Positions 34,412 through 49,400 of a DNA stretch of 64,000 nt are shown here, piece by piece. The translations under genes and the position numbers were made by a program. Source of the stretch: Volvox africanus. Its lineage: Eukaryota > Chlorophyta > Chlorophyceae > Chlamydomonadales > Volvocaceae. Where the stretch lies: positions 1,550,001-1,614,000 of the forward strand of contig BSDZ01000024.1 of NCBI GenBank assembly GCA_030268105.1, read 5' to 3'. Under the pieces are notes generated by a model. It saw only the letters and a program-made list of their open reading frames with translations, had not been told where the DNA came from and did no database searches. Position 1 is the stretch's first letter, and each line of letters opens with the position of its first letter.

Positions 34412-37400
34412 CTGGGGAAGGGGAAAGTTTGGAAGCGGGAGGGGAAAGCGGGAGGGGGAAGCGAGGGGGAAAGCGGGAGGGGGAAGGGGAGGGGAAAGCG
34501 GGGGGGGGGGAGAGGGAGGGCAGTTGAGATGAAAGAAAAAAGTCAGATCTGGTATACTGAACAAAGTCTGCTGAGACAGGTTTAATGGCAAGAACGTGTG
34601 AGTGAGGAGACGCATGCGTGAGCGAGCGGGAAACCAATCCCGAAAGAGGGGCGATGGTTAATGACCGTTGGAAAACAGTTAATGAACCGTTGCCCGTTCT
34701 AACGCTTACCCCCTGCCAGGTGGAATGGAGGTATGCCAATCCCAATGCGCCGGACGGATACCAGAAAACCCGAAATGATCGCCACGGCGCCGTGGCGCCA
34801 CGGCTATATTAATATGGAATATATAGATCTTAAGATAATTGACGATATATTCAATTTCAAATCTCGCAGGCAGCGCGGCCAAAGTGTTTATCCCTTGACG
34901 CGGAAACGTCCGGCAGGACATTTAGATCCTGAACCCTCATCCGACAATCCTCATTGGGTCACGCGCCAAATGTGTTGCCCCGCCACTCAGAACCGACATC
35001 CCACGGCTGGCCCATGGGTCACTCACCAAGATGCGCTCGAAGACCCCAAACCGACCCCGCCACGTTGGGCGGCAGCAATCCCAATGCCTACAAATAGGCG
35101 CGCAATTTAAACCATTAACAAACGTCACAAAGACACAACTAAATAATGGATGTTGAATTAGCATTTTGGTAAATGGAAAAAGCGATATAATTTAATAAAT
35201 CTAGGGTATAGGAGTCACCGTATCATAATAAAATAAAATAAAATAAAATAAAATAAAATAAAATAAAATAAAATAAAATAAAATAAAATAAAATAAAATA
35301 AAATAAAATAAAATAAAAATAAAATAAAAATAAAAATAAAATAAATAAAATAAATAAAATAAAATAAAAATAAAAATAAAAATAAAATAAGATAAAATAA
35401 AAGCGAAAAGGTCAAAAGATAAAACACACACGCACGGTACGGCGGCGGCGAAGTTTCAATTATAGAGGTAGAACATAAGGCCCGTGTAATCCGAGTCGTG
35501 AATGAGTTACTCCGTAGTTCGTTAAAATAAGGCACATGCCGTATCCGTGAAACCCGTACGAAGACACGTTGGCCACGCTACACTACCCGCAATCGAAAGG
35601 TGAGGTCCTTGAGGGTCGGTGGCGCCCCGGTGCCTGGGGACTCAGGTGCCAGGGCCTGTGAGCAACACATGGAGGGGGGAAGGGGGAGGGGGGAGGGGAG
35701 TTTCGAGTGCGCAGCGCGACAACAATGAACCGTCTATACGGGGGAGGGAAAAGGGAAGGCATGCAGACAGACACACATAAAAACATACCTGGAACTGGAA
35801 GTGGATGTTGCTAGGGCGGAGTGACTGTACGGCGCTCGTGGATAAACTCTGCGGAAGGGTGGCCAGCAGCGATATACACACCACGTCCATGTGAGAGGTG
35901 GTCGTCGCCCGTAAGCGGCATCGTCACAGCCGCCACGTCATTCAATAAATGAAGAGGAATCGGCAATGAGTCAAAATGGCCATGCCATTCGTTGGGTGAA
36001 CGAAAAATGGAAGTAATAGGGTAGTTAGGAAATACTGCAGCACAAATAAACGGTATTGCAAGGTTTAGCACACTTACGGCCCGACATCCATCGCCGTCTC
36101 CGCCTTTACTCCAATAATGCCCTGTAGCCCCCCCCCCCAAATCATTATCTCTCCTTCCGCACCCTGGCGATGTCCACTGCCGCCAGCCGCACCAGCCCCT
36201 TCGGCGGCGACCTTCCTGCCGCGGCTTCACTGAGACCCATCACAAGCTCCCATGCAACAGCCCATTCCTCCGCCAGGGCCTCGGCAGCCGCCATTCGATC
36301 AGCCTCCTCCGTCAGCTCGACCGCGCAGGCACCGCCGACGGCCGCTGTAGTGCCGGCGGCAGCTGTGCCGCCGCCGCCGCTGCCACGTGCCAGCGTGCCG
36401 TCAGCGGCGGCACCGACGTCAGTACCTTCATCCTGGTCCGCGCCAGCGCCGCCGCCAGGGGGCTGTATCGTCAGCTTTACACGACGAAGACTGGAACCGG
36501 CCACCGCTTCTGCTGTCGCTGCTAAAGCTGAGCCTGGGGCTGGTGCTGCTTTCGGGGCATAGACCGCATCGATTGTATCGGCACTGCCATCGGTATGCGC
36601 ATCAGTAGCGGCCGCGGCTGCGGCGTCCGCAGCTTGCGCCGTTACGGCAGCGTGGGCGGCGGAAGATAGGACACACGTCAGGCGGGCGATGTCCCCGGGC
36701 TGTAGCACTTCTATTGGGCAGTCCGCGACTACCGCCGCCGCGGCCGTCAGTGGCGGCGGCCCCGCTGACTCATCGAGTCGTGCCAGCCAGGCCCTGTAGC
36801 GGATTCGGAATTTCAAAAATTTAATAATCCTGGATCCAAGGTGAATAAAAACCCTTTCAAGCGGCTCTCGGAGCGGCTGTTTGGAACGCACCTGCGATTC
36901 TGAAAAACCGAGTTGAGGATGAAAAACGTTTGAGCTGTATGTCTTTATAGTGCCGTACAGTGGAAATGCGAAAGAAGTATGGATTCTGGCCATGTTTGCA
37001 TGTATTCATGACCGGAATTTCACCACTCCCATAATGTTTCATACGGTGCCTTGTTAAGCCGTATCCACATCACCAGCACTTGTTGCGCGCTCTACTCATG
37101 CCGTAGTGTCGTACATACACCTAGTATGTGTTCAGGCACGACTGTTATGGCACGACTAATATGCCCCTGTAGTTCCAGGTTCCACCCCGACCGAGAGCGG
37201 GCCAAAGACCCTAAAGTTAAGGGCAGGGTGCCCCCATGTCGATGGACTGTGACGACCCCAATTAAAGTGATCTGCGAGCTGACCAGTAGCGGAGTTGACG
37301 CCTTAGTTGATTCGGCAGATTCCGCTGGATGCTGGTGGTGGGTGCTGAACCTGGGAAAACCACTGATTTCGGAGAAGTCGGCATGGGAGACTGGATGAGG

Positions 37401-40400
37401 GTGCCCCGAAACACCGGGGAAGGTAGGGACTGCCAGGTTAGTGGCCACGGGTGATGTACCCCCCTATCCTATACACACACACATAGACATGCACGTACAC
37501 CCACCTGAAATAATAGCTGCTGCTATTCCGTACCGTCACACACAGGACGCTGTCAGTAACCAGGCTCAGTGTGTCCCCCGGGTCTTGTACGGAAAGGGAG
37601 AAAGGGGGAAAGGGGGAGGGAGAGGGCCTATCTACATATCTTATCTCTATCTCTACACCTACATCTAGATTTACGCTCACATCTACATCTGTCTCTCTAC
37701 CGGACAGGTACATAACACTGCACGGCAACGCGGCAGAGGGATTCGTGGGAAGGGCAACGGGCCGTATGGAATGTGGATGTGAGGATGTCGAGGCGTGAGG
37801 TCCGGATGAAAGCCATGTGGAAACACGCATCGGACCGGACACTTACCTGGAACTTAACACCAACACAAGGCGCAGACACACACTTGAGGGGTTAACAGCA
37901 TCACGGAAAGAAGGTGAAGGTTTCGGAGACGAAAAGGGGAGAGGAGGAGGAACGAAGAAGCAGGAAGGGCAAGGAGAAGGGGAAGGCGAATAAAACGAAT
38001 CCCGGTGCTGATACTTAGGGTTCAGGAACGAAGCCTCACAGTGAAGGTCGGATGATGGCTGACGTCGTCCAAAGTAGGAAATTGGAGACGAGCTGTGACG
38101 TGAACCAGGTAGTCGCCAAGGCCGCAAATTAATGCAATAAAAAGATCAAGAGGAACCGTAATGATGCATACTATCGGCCTTATTGCTGGCGGCGAAGTGA
38201 AGGACTTGTTGAGTCCGAGGCGAAGCTGACCTAACCGCTGGCGCTGGGGCTGGCGCTGTCATGCGAGTGCTCCTCCCAACCCACCTGTAAAGCGAACCTA
38301 CATGCGCCTGAACCCAACCAACCCATCCACCCAAACCGGCCAGCTCGACGCGCGCGCGTACCAACCGCACCAAGCGCTGTTCCGCGCGAACCCACTCACC
38401 TGGGGCAACGGCGGCGGTAGCAGTCGTAATGGCAAGGATGTGCGAATGCATGGGAAAGAAGAGGAGTAAGCACAGAGACAGGGAAGGACAGAGAAATGCG
38501 AGTAGACACAAGTCCAAGGCAGTAAGAACAACGCGATGGACGCATGCACCCGATGAGGAAAATGCCGCTAAGTTCGGATGAAAGCAAGTAATAGGTTGAG
38601 TGAAGAAAGGAATGCAATCTTGAAGGATGGAAGGACGTATATATTAGGGGTTGAGGAAGTACGGCGTAGGCGTACGGAAAGGAAGAAAACCGGAGAAAAC
38701 GTGAGATAGAAAGCCCACGGTTGTTTGGCACGACAAGAGATCAAGCAGAAAGAACACAGGGCCTCGTGGTCATACAGGAAGAGGAGCGCAGGCTATGGCT
38801 CCCGCCAGCCAGCGCGCAGGCTGGGAGGGGGGAGGAAGAGGGGAAAGGAGGAAGGGGGAGGGAGAGGGGGGAGGAGGAGGAGGGAGAGACAAACATCGAA
38901 ACGCTGGAGGAGGAGGGGAGAGGAGGAGGAGGGGTCAGGAGGGGTCAGGAGGGGTCAGGAAGGGGAAGGAAGGGAGGCAAAGGATATGCCAGGGAACGTA
39001 CCATCGGCCGTCACCGCAGCGGATTGCCCCTGCGTGACGGAACGTGCCGCCAGCGCCGCTAACGCATGCGTGGCGGCAGCCCGAGGGGAAGGGCCAGTGG
39101 CGGGCAATGGCTCCATCTGAATGGTAATGCTGCCCTGTCAGGACATCGGGGAGGAGGTGTTGTGTATGTGTGTAAGTACGTGTGTTTTGGCGGGAGGGGA
39201 ATAGATGCTGATCTGTAGAGGCATTACTGAACGCCTAGCTTTACACATTGTTATTGTTATACAATCGCATACGAAGATGAATCAGTTGAAAGCAGATTAA
39301 GAAGTTGAAATACATAAATATATGTGGATATTTGAAACTGGATTGGCAAAATCTTTGTATGGTCATATTGACAGAATCGAGGAAGAACGATGCAGAATCG
39401 CTTGACAGGTACATTGTTAGGTTGTGTTTCGTAATACCGGTAACTAGCTAGGTAAGCTAGCTACAGATAGATAGATAGATAGAGAGAGAGAGATAGCAGC
39501 AGAAATAAAGCCAGTAAGTAGACAGAGCTAGGTAAAGGCATAAGTGGATATGTAGGTAGGTAAAAGAGGTAGGTAGGTGGGAACTCATTCCCTACCCCCA
39601 CCCAGGTCCACCATACGGTTCAGGTGGCTGTGCGCCAATCTGCGCCACTGCTCTCTATGCGGCTTTCTGCATATCCTTCAAACTGACGCATCCTTTATTG
39701 TTTAGTCACACATTTAGATGCCCGCGCATCACCTGCGATGTGAGGGAGCCAGGAAGAGCCAAACCGTCCCGTGGGTCATACCCCACCCAGCTCGGAGGCC
39801 GGTCCCCGAGGGGGCTCAGCTGCGACGTCAGTGAAGATTGTACGGAGATGGGCAAGGGAGCCTGCGGAAGGAAGCGGGAGTAGCACCAGCAGCAGTAGAT
39901 AAAGCCGGGACAACAGCAGTAGCGATTCACACCACTCAATAGGTCTTTCATTTCCATGCGAGCCGACGTTGCAACCTGTGAGAACGGCCTCCGGGAAGAA
40001 TCTAAAACGTACGGCAGTATTAAGGGCGGGGAGGCCCAAGAGCGTGTCTCCGAAACCACGACCGAAACCAACGCACCCTGATGGAGCGGCTGCCGCCCAA
40101 GCTGAGATCCAAGCCCGCCAGCCTCGAGCTCAATGAGCTGGCCGTTGGTAGTTGGCCCAAACCGCTCAGTTGTGATTGAAGGCCGCCAGGGGCGGCCCCC
40201 GGGAGACTCTGTAGGACATGTCCAACTGGAGCTCCGAAACTTGTACGACCCAAGGTGGTTGCGACGGAGCCGATTCTTGCCCGGTTCACGTGCCCTGGAG
40301 GTATCGGCACGGTATGCCTTTAAGAGGTCGCACAGTCGTGCAGCCCTAACTGACGCTTTATTGCAGGTGCTTGGTCATGTCTTGGATTAACGGTAACCTT

Positions 40401-43400
40401 CGCTTCAAAGGATATTACTCTATTCGTAAATTCATTACCGAAATGACAGTCCAACGGTAAGATGACTAACCACCTAACCACCTAACAAAGCACAAAAATC
40501 GGTTATTACAACCACCCGGTCACACTCAAAAGGTTACTAGGTCACAACGTGATTGCGTACAAGGGGGCTGCATAAGCCCAAAGCCATGTCTCCCCTTCCC
40601 CGCTGCGGGCGGGAAGAGCTTCGTCCGCGGTCTTTCTGATGTTAGGAGGTAGGCAGGGCAGGGCGGGGCGGGGCGGGGCACACACACACGCACACACGCA
40701 GTAGCAAACACATACACACATACACACATACAGACAGACAGACAGACGCAGAAGGAAGAACTCGCACCTATATTTAGATCGGCCAGGAGACCGGCCGACC
40801 GGGAGCTGCCAGCAGCCCCTGATATCGTATCGCTGTCATCGTCCGCACCGCCACCACTGCCGCCATCTGCCGCGCCGCCAGCGGAGAAGCCTGCCGCCAT
40901 CCCACCCATGACCCGTGGGTCAATGGGGCGGTCCAGTTGAAGCCGTTGGCCGTTGCGCAACGGCGCAAAGTGGTCTAGGAAGCACATTGAAGCAACCGAC
41001 AACGATGGTTGGACGTTGAAAGTCAGTGTAATGGTCATTCGACGACCAACTGAGGATGCCGCGTCATCGTTCAAGGGCCGATCAGCGGGCTTGCTCAAGT
41101 AGGAGATAGTGACCTGCGGCGAAAACCAAAACAGCTTAAAACGTTAGGTGTGAAATTCGGTGTAAAATCCGGATATAAAATCAAAATTAAACACAATTCA
41201 ATATTACTATGCATAATATAAAAATGAAACATGGATATTAACGTTATATTATATTATATGATTTCACGGTTATCATCGGCATGGACGACATCGTCTTTTC
41301 GCTCCTCGTTTTACCTCCAAGGAGACCTCGCGGAAGGTTCCCCGCGGCGCTTGCCCCACAGCTAGCACCAGCGGCAGTGTGACGTAGCTGTTGGGTCGCA
41401 GGGGCAGCGCGCCTCCACCCCCGGTCCCAGCTCTCTCAGCCCCGGCCGACCAGGCGGCTGTAGCAAGGGTGTTAGTCGCGCCGGCAGACGAAGACGTGGG
41501 GCTGCTGGCCCCGGCTGTAGCTGCAGCCGTACCCGCGACAGAGATCGGCTGTAGCGCGGCGTCTTCCACCTCCAAGTGCACACCCTATGGCAAATACACG
41601 CACGCGGGTTTATAGGGTCGAGGAGAGTATATAGCAGACAGAACCATGTGGGATCAATGTGGTCTGTCCGGCCCCGGCGTTAGCCTGAATGGGCGACGAA
41701 GTAGGCAGCAAAGAAGTCCGGGTGTAACCCTAGGAATGAATGAGAGATGAAGATAGTGAGGAGGCACATGACGATCGGACCAAGTGGAGCAAATGCCTTT
41801 ATCCCTCTACCCTCCAGGACAAAATGGATGCAGAACAGGAGTCCACATTTCAGTTTTGGTTTTCACATTTCTTATTACCTGAAAGCTTGCTGGTAGTGGT
41901 GCGCCACGCAAAGGCTTCAAGGCAACACCTGCAGTCCAGCCGGTGAAATATCGGTAAAGCATAGCATAGCAAAGCACAACATTTACGACTGGTAGGAAGG
42001 TGATATGTATGGCCTTACTTACCCATCCACAATGTGGCATATCTAGCGCTGCAAACGATTGCAAACTAACCCAAAAGTCAGCAAGAGACCAGCGGATAAA
42101 TGATACGTTCGAGCAGCTGAAGCCTACCAACGTACAACTGCTGGATATAGACGAGGGATGCATGCATGGCTGGATGGGGTTGATCCATCCGTCCATCTAT
42201 ACATGATGAGTCACAGCGCTCAAGGCCGCAAGGTCTGCAGTAGTTGTGAAGATCATGCTGGATCTGTACGGTATCTTGATGGGCTGCACAACCTAAACTG
42301 CCAATGTAGCATGGAGCTCCTCCGTGCATGCGTGCATGCTTGCTAGCTCCTTGCATTTATTTCTTCCTTCACCAGGTTGTGCCATAACCGAGCATGCAGA
42401 CAGATGTACTGCTACGACTACAAGCCCGTCCACCTGCTCAGCAGAATGGAATACTGATGGCTGCGACAAGGTTTAAACTTGTGCCCTTTCGGACAAGTGA
42501 GATAGGTGGACAAATCCGATCTTAACCCTGCGCCTAACAATTCGGCCGCGCAACCAGGAGATTACAAGGAACAACCAACCTGTAACGAGCGTAAAGAACA
42601 TGCATGGACATCTGGACACCCATCCCACACCCATCCCAGACTGTGGGATAGAGCCCATGCTGTCATGCCTTAGCCGGTGCAGCATAATACAGCACAGCAC
42701 AGCACAGCATAGCATTGGCTACAATATGAAATGAATTTACATACAAGTCTTCCTCAACACAACCAATCTGGTCTTCGAAACCCATAAACGGCTCGAGAGG
42801 GTGCAAAGGCAAATAAAGTTAAGTCATCCTCGAGATCGCCTCCTCGTGTCTATTCCGTGATAAAATTGTAAAAGACATTACTGTGATATGACACCACAAG
42901 ATATGCTATGCTCTGGTGTGCAATGATGCGATACGATATGATGTAATATGATATGACATGATATGATACGTGATATAGTATGGTAATAATAATATAATAT
43001 ATAATTGGTAATTATAATATGGTAATTATAATATAATAATAAGATTACAAAATGAACGAAGAAATGCATAAAGAAATTATAAACGAGTAAAGTTACTTCA
43101 TTTATCCTCGCCCTTACCCTTATGGTTGGTGACCAGCACGCTGAGGGCCGTCACCGGCAGCGACCCCTGGTTGTGCAGCGTGAGACTCCAGGCCAGGCGC
43201 TGACCCTCAAAGACTGCAACAGGAGTCGAGCGCTGCAGGTCCTCTGCAAAAGCTGTGTGGGCTTGAAACTGTAAAGGGGCGTGAACGGAGGGCATCTCAG
43301 CGAAATGGTGCGTTAGGGCCTTGAGAGCGCTGGTGGAAGAATTTATTGTTGGGGAGGAGGGAACCGGGTGGTAATGATCCCCATCAAAATATGATTGAAA

Positions 43401-46400
43401 ATTGGTATTTATACAGTGCTCTACAACCTTGCATAGACATAAATATAACATAAATACGTATATATTTCATATTTATTTAATGATGGCAATAATTCAGTAT
43501 TGTGTTGTAAAATATATCTGTGAAAATTAAATGACATGCAATTTATCATCAAGTATATTAAGTATATTAATTATGTAAACGCAAGTACCGATATTGTAAT
43601 TACTTGTGAGAACGTCATCTCAACAGCAGTAACCCGATCGATGACCAAGATGGCGATAAAACGAGCTGGCGTCCCGACACCCCGGGATTAAGCTCGCAAT
43701 TTTTATAAGATATCTTCACATTCTGCAAATAGAAAATCGACATTGAATAGAATATATATTAACATGATTTTGGCGCATGCCTTTAACTCAAGGTCTAGGT
43801 CTAGGTTACACGGCGTCAAACGGTCGGTCGGCATATCGGCATATATTCTCACCGACGGCGCATGGATGTCATCATCTCGGGGACTGATCGCAACCACCGT
43901 CGGGTCGGTCACATTGGGGGCCTGCTGGCTGCCCTGGAGAGACTTCCCAACCTGCTGTTGCTGCTGCTGCTGCTGTTGCTGCACCGGGGGGAACCCCGGC
44001 CCAGTGCTGGAGCTGGCACCAGTTCCTGGCGTGCCGGGCTGTGAGGAGGAGGTAGCCGAAGAGGATGTAGCGGTACCCTGCAGCTGAGTCAGGGGACCGC
44101 CTAAGGCGCTGGCGCGGATGATGGCCTGCAAAAGCGATTGTCAGCAGGGGCGATAGCGGCGGCTGGATGATCACATTTCAAAATTTCTTCTCGCAATATA
44201 CATGACATGGCATGTCTGTATGGGCCGGACAGGCTGATCAGGAGATACCAGGGGGGAATTCCTTAACATCAATGTAATGCACGTGTACCGTGCCGTGCCT
44301 ACCTTAACGAGAGGCAGCTGAGGAAGTACGTTGACAAAAACCGAGCGACCTCCTGCCGATATGCCGCTGGCCGTGGCCGCTCCGGAACCCGCAGACTGCC
44401 CAGATCCTGCCTTGGAGCCCGCCACCGCCATTCGCTTCAGGGGTAGGGAGAAGGGTACGTGCCAGGAAACACCCCAACACGTCACCTGTCCGGGGGGATC
44501 AATTCATCCATCGGGGAATCCGAATGTTAATAAACGACAGGAATTATATAACATTTGTCTGGGACTTGTGAAGTATACGAAAACTTATAAAACTAATTTG
44601 CATGCCTGTATGTCTATTATGCCTGAAATAAAATATATAATATTGTGCTCTAAACAAAATTAGGCGTCAACAAAACAATGTCACTGTACGCCTCACTGTA
44701 CTGAAATTTATATACAATTTAAGGGACCTACCAAGCAACCCTCGATGCCGTACATTCCTGGATACTGCGGTTTGCCGCACAACACAACCCTCTGAGGTCG
44801 GCCGTTAGGAGGCAAGATCAGGTTGAGGGAGGGTGTTCGGAAGGCCTTGGCACTGACGGCGCCTCCAGCACCACCTTGATGCAACGGTGTCGCCGTGCCG
44901 CTAGCTCCTGCACTTCCGCCGCGTGCAAGTGAAGAAGACGCGTTTCCGCCGCCGGCGGCCGCAGCTTGATGGCCGGCGGTGTGGCTCTTGCCAGTGGTGA
45001 CGGCGCCGCCGGCTGCTGCTGTCCCTTGCTGGGCTAGGTACCTAACGTGTAGCTGAAGCAGGTCAATCTTGAGCGGTACAGCAAGAGGGTTGACCAAATA
45101 TACCTCGACTCGACCCTCATCGCAACAAGTCTGCATCAGGATTGTGTGTTTGGCCAAACTGGGTGATGGTTCTTTACAAGAGGGGACAACTCAGGCTGAG
45201 GAAAGACGGGGAGGGATGGTGTCGCAAATGGAATGGTAGCGAGAAATGGACGCCACTTCCACTGGCCCAGTCCTTGGCAAGTTGGCAAGTGCGTGACCTG
45301 GCAGATCTGGAGTCCTCTCACTCTATTCAGGCTGCACTTTCAGAATCAACCACCAACTCTTACCTCAGGCCACTGACAAATTTGCGCATGTGCGCATTAC
45401 GCAAAGCGTCGTAACTGTCCTTCGAAACAACTGTCAGAACGACATTAGTGGTGAGGTTTGTGTGCCCTTGCTGGGTCGAGCGAGGGGAGGAGCACGCGGC
45501 AGGACAGTTTGGCAGAGCCATGTGTTGTGTTCACCCCTGCGCTATGCGCTTCGGCCCGGTGGTCTGGACCCCGTAGATGCTTGTCCTTATTTCAGGGCAA
45601 GTCGCCCACAGTGCAAAACCTATTACATTGATAGTGTCATACAAAACAAAAATCACATTTTCACAACGTTTCAACTGCCCTTCTAACTGTCCCAAAGTTC
45701 TCTTTAACAACCGCAACTGATGCTTTAACGCGCGCTCTCACCCAATCCGGTGTGGAGTTCGCCTCCCCTGCCTCCTGCTTCGCTTGCCGCTTCGCCGCAT
45801 ACGGGTTAAAGAGGAACGGACCCCCGCCGCCGCCGCCGCCCTTTCCGCGACCCGCGAAGCCACCGCCGGCGATAGTACCAGCAGCCGTCAGCGCCAGGGT
45901 TGCCGGCTGTAGCGGCGGAGCAGCAGGAAGTAGCCTCTTGAGCTGCACGAGAGGCCCTGGGCCCAGCCCAGGCCGGGCGCGCTGGCGGTTGGAAAGCGCG
46001 GCGGAGGCCTGACCAGGACATGTGGGAAAATGTAAATTCAGAAAGGGCTTAAATTTTTTGGTTTTGGAAAGAAAAGTTGGGACTTGGGCTTAGGGTTTAA
46101 ACGTTGTAAGAGGAAGGGGAGAGATAATGGACCTTAAAATTAGATGGACGTTTCGTGTAGACCTGAGATTACATGTAAGAACGTCAACCAAGGATTCCAC
46201 CAAACCGACTTGCCGCATTAGGTGCGTCCATTACTCGATTTGATTTTATACCGGGTTGGAGTAGTACGTAGGAGGCAGGTAAGAAGGGGCGACGATAAGA
46301 TGCAACAGAACGTAGCGAGCAGAAGATGTAGACACATCTCTCTCCCTCTCTCTCTGTATACATATGTATGTAGTATAATATAATATAATATAATATAATA

Positions 46401-49400
46401 TAATATAATATAATATAATATAATATAATATAATATAATATAATATAATATAATATAATATAATATAATATAATATAATATAATATAATATAATATAATA
46501 TAATATAATATAATATAATAGAATAGAATAGAATAGAATAGAATAGAATAGAATAGAATAGAATAGAATAGAATAGAATAGAATAGAATAGAATAGAATA
46601 GAATAGAATAGAATAGAATAGAATAGAATAGAATAGAATATAATATAATATAATATAATATAATATAATATAATATAATATAATATAATATAATATAATA
46701 TAATATAATATAATATAATATAATGTATATTTGGGAAATGAGCACTTCGGCATACAACCACATTCGGGGATACACATTTGGCTGCTTGAGACATCACCCA
46801 CCTGTGCTAGTGTGTCCAGCAGCGCTGCTTGATGCTGCGGCACCAGAACCTGATAGTGCTCCCTTCCCAAGCGCATCGATGATCCGCGAAAGGGACGCGG
46901 GTGGAAAATCAGAACGTGGCCAAAATGGGCCAAAATTGAAAACACAACTAGGTTAAGGGCAAACGGGGCAACTCTTCGGTGACCGTTTTAAACCGGTAAG
47001 CTATACCATTGTTACCACTCCATTACGGGCGGTTTAATTCATTCTAGTCGTTTATAGTTGACCTAACCTCACTAACCACTATCTGTCAACTCCCAGCGCA
47101 GATTGGCCTATACGGTTTGACCTTCACCTCAGAAGCGCTGCTGCCGCCTCCCAAGCTTCCGCAGGCGCATGTGCCTGCTTGGCCGCTGCCAGTGCCGCCT
47201 GACAGGGAACAGATGGGATAGAGGCAGAGACTTGAAGGCGACAGCTGCGCAACTTTTCTTACCTTTTCTGTATTTCCGTCAAATGCTTTCTTTCCTGTTC
47301 TATTTCAGTCGTTCATTCCCAAGAGCATGTAGACACGAAAACTACAAATAAGTTCCTAAACAACCTCACGATCAGCAGACGGTATATATTTATATATAAC
47401 TAATATTGATATACATTTTTATTTATTTTAATAAAAATATAAACATACATATAGACCCCCCCCCGTTGTTCCCCTTTCGCCTTCCTCCTTTTCCTTCCCT
47501 TCCTCCCACCTCCAGGACCACCGTCTGCACCCCTTCCCAGCCGCGGCTCGCAGCAGAACCCGCAGAAGTGAAGGGGGAGGAGGGCGAGGGGGTGGGGCAG
47601 GGCGATGACCGGTTGACTGCCCGACTAATGCTCCAGTGAGTGCGAGGGAGGTCGTCGGGGTCCTGGGCAAAGGGGGGGGGCGCGAGGGCGGGCCGGGGAA
47701 ATACCCTTCTTCACGGGATGCAGTCCAGCAGAAATGGGATTTTGGTATGGAACGGAAAACTGATATCTGGACTCCCGTAGCGATGCAAATACCCGACATG
47801 GCCTTCGAGGGATGACCGAAGCTCCGCCATTTCACTGGACCGACTCCGCTTCTCATACACAGTGGGCTGGCCTGATTGGCACGGGAATCCCCGCCATCTT
47901 CTTTGCGGCGGCTGCCGGCGTGGGGGCCACCTCCCTCCCCTCTAGGGTGGGGATTTTGCCGGGAAAATGCCAAACCAAATCTCACTCTTTTCCAATTTCA
48001 GAAGTGACTTTCCAAATGACATGCGCGCATGGTTTTTCCTGAAACGCAAACTAACTTTCCCCCCGGGAAATCGCGACCCAAGTAATATCTCCCTCTCCCT
48101 CTTCCTCAATGTAATACATACATACAAGCGTGTCATAGAGTTGTGCCGTACAAATACCGCGTCTGCGCGCACCTGCACCTGGGGATCATCTGGCGGCTCA
48201 AGCGCCCTCATGGCGATCCTTAGCAGGTCTCCTTTGTCCAGCTGCACAGACCGAGCTTGTTCCAGAGCGTGCCATAACAGCAACATGCGCTTGCGGCAGT
48301 ATCCGACCATACCCAAGACCTGAAACAGCGGGAGCGTATTCTATATTAAGCTGCGAAACAGAAACGAAACATAATCGACATAAAGTAAATATATATACAT
48401 ATATATATATATGGATATAAGATTAAAACTGGCTTAGTCTGACAGCCATTTCAAATTTCTCTCCCCTCCAATTAAACAAATGCTCCTGAATTCGCAGGAT
48501 ATGTGATATAAATATATAAATATATATATTAGGGTTTTAGGGTTATATATATATAACCCTAAAACCATTATATATTATATCACGTATACATATTCCTGCG
48601 AATCCAGGAGCATTTGTTTAATTGGAGGGGAGAGAAATTTGAAATGGCTGTCAGACTAAGCCAGTTTTAATCTTATATCCAGATCCAGATCCAGATCTGG
48701 GTTTAGATGGTGCATGCGAGGTGGGCAGGGTACGGCAGCTGGGCGGGGTACGGAGGGCATCGGAAGACCCAACGGGAGCTGAGGATCCAGAAATGTTCTG
48801 CGCGGCACGGTGTACAAAGAGTTCGGGAGCAGAACCGGAGAGAGAATACCAAACGCGAGACCGCCACTGGGTAGCGACCATTCGTGAAAGACATATGGAT
48901 AGAAATAAACACTGAAATGCATCTTCGTACAAAATCTGTTTATATATTTAAGCGTTGCATGGATAACACTCATTTGTAAATAAATCATATATAAAATAAT
49001 TGAAATCAGATATTAGTAATAGCCTCCTAACGTTGCCTCTTCCCTGCGCTCTCGCACCTGAGCGCACTCCACAGTGGCTACCAGACGGTCCTCCACTCCA
49101 GGGATGGAAGGCAGCAGGTCGCTCACTGCCCCCACCAACTCCCCCACCTCCCGCCGAGCGCTCGCGCCACGTAGACCCGCCACCAGCCTTGCCAGCTTCA
49201 AATGCTGCTCAACCTAATTGCCAGAAAAAGAGAAAATGTCGCAATGGCAACGCATGCACATCAATATCAATATCAATATCAATATGGTTACCATCATCAT
49301 TCAAATGAACATGCAGAAAGTGACAAACCGGAGTGCGCACCACACCGGGAACTCTTCCTCGTCGTCACTCCCCACACATTATCCTTGTCATTTCCCATAC

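Noticed and set aside
36170..36562. 130-codon plus-strand frame rich in Ala and Pro
   Set aside because: Antisense shadow of the GC-rich TRS120 exon 36,163-36,793, which has homology on the minus strand.
38725..39120. Plus-strand Arg/Gly-rich frames
   Set aside because: Low-complexity purine tract and the antisense of a TRS120 exon.
46184..46945. 253-codon minus-strand frame across the pentamer array
   Set aside because: Mostly ILYY and LFYS repeats from the array. Only the TRS120 exon 46,802-46,862 inside it is real, and it is joined by splicing.
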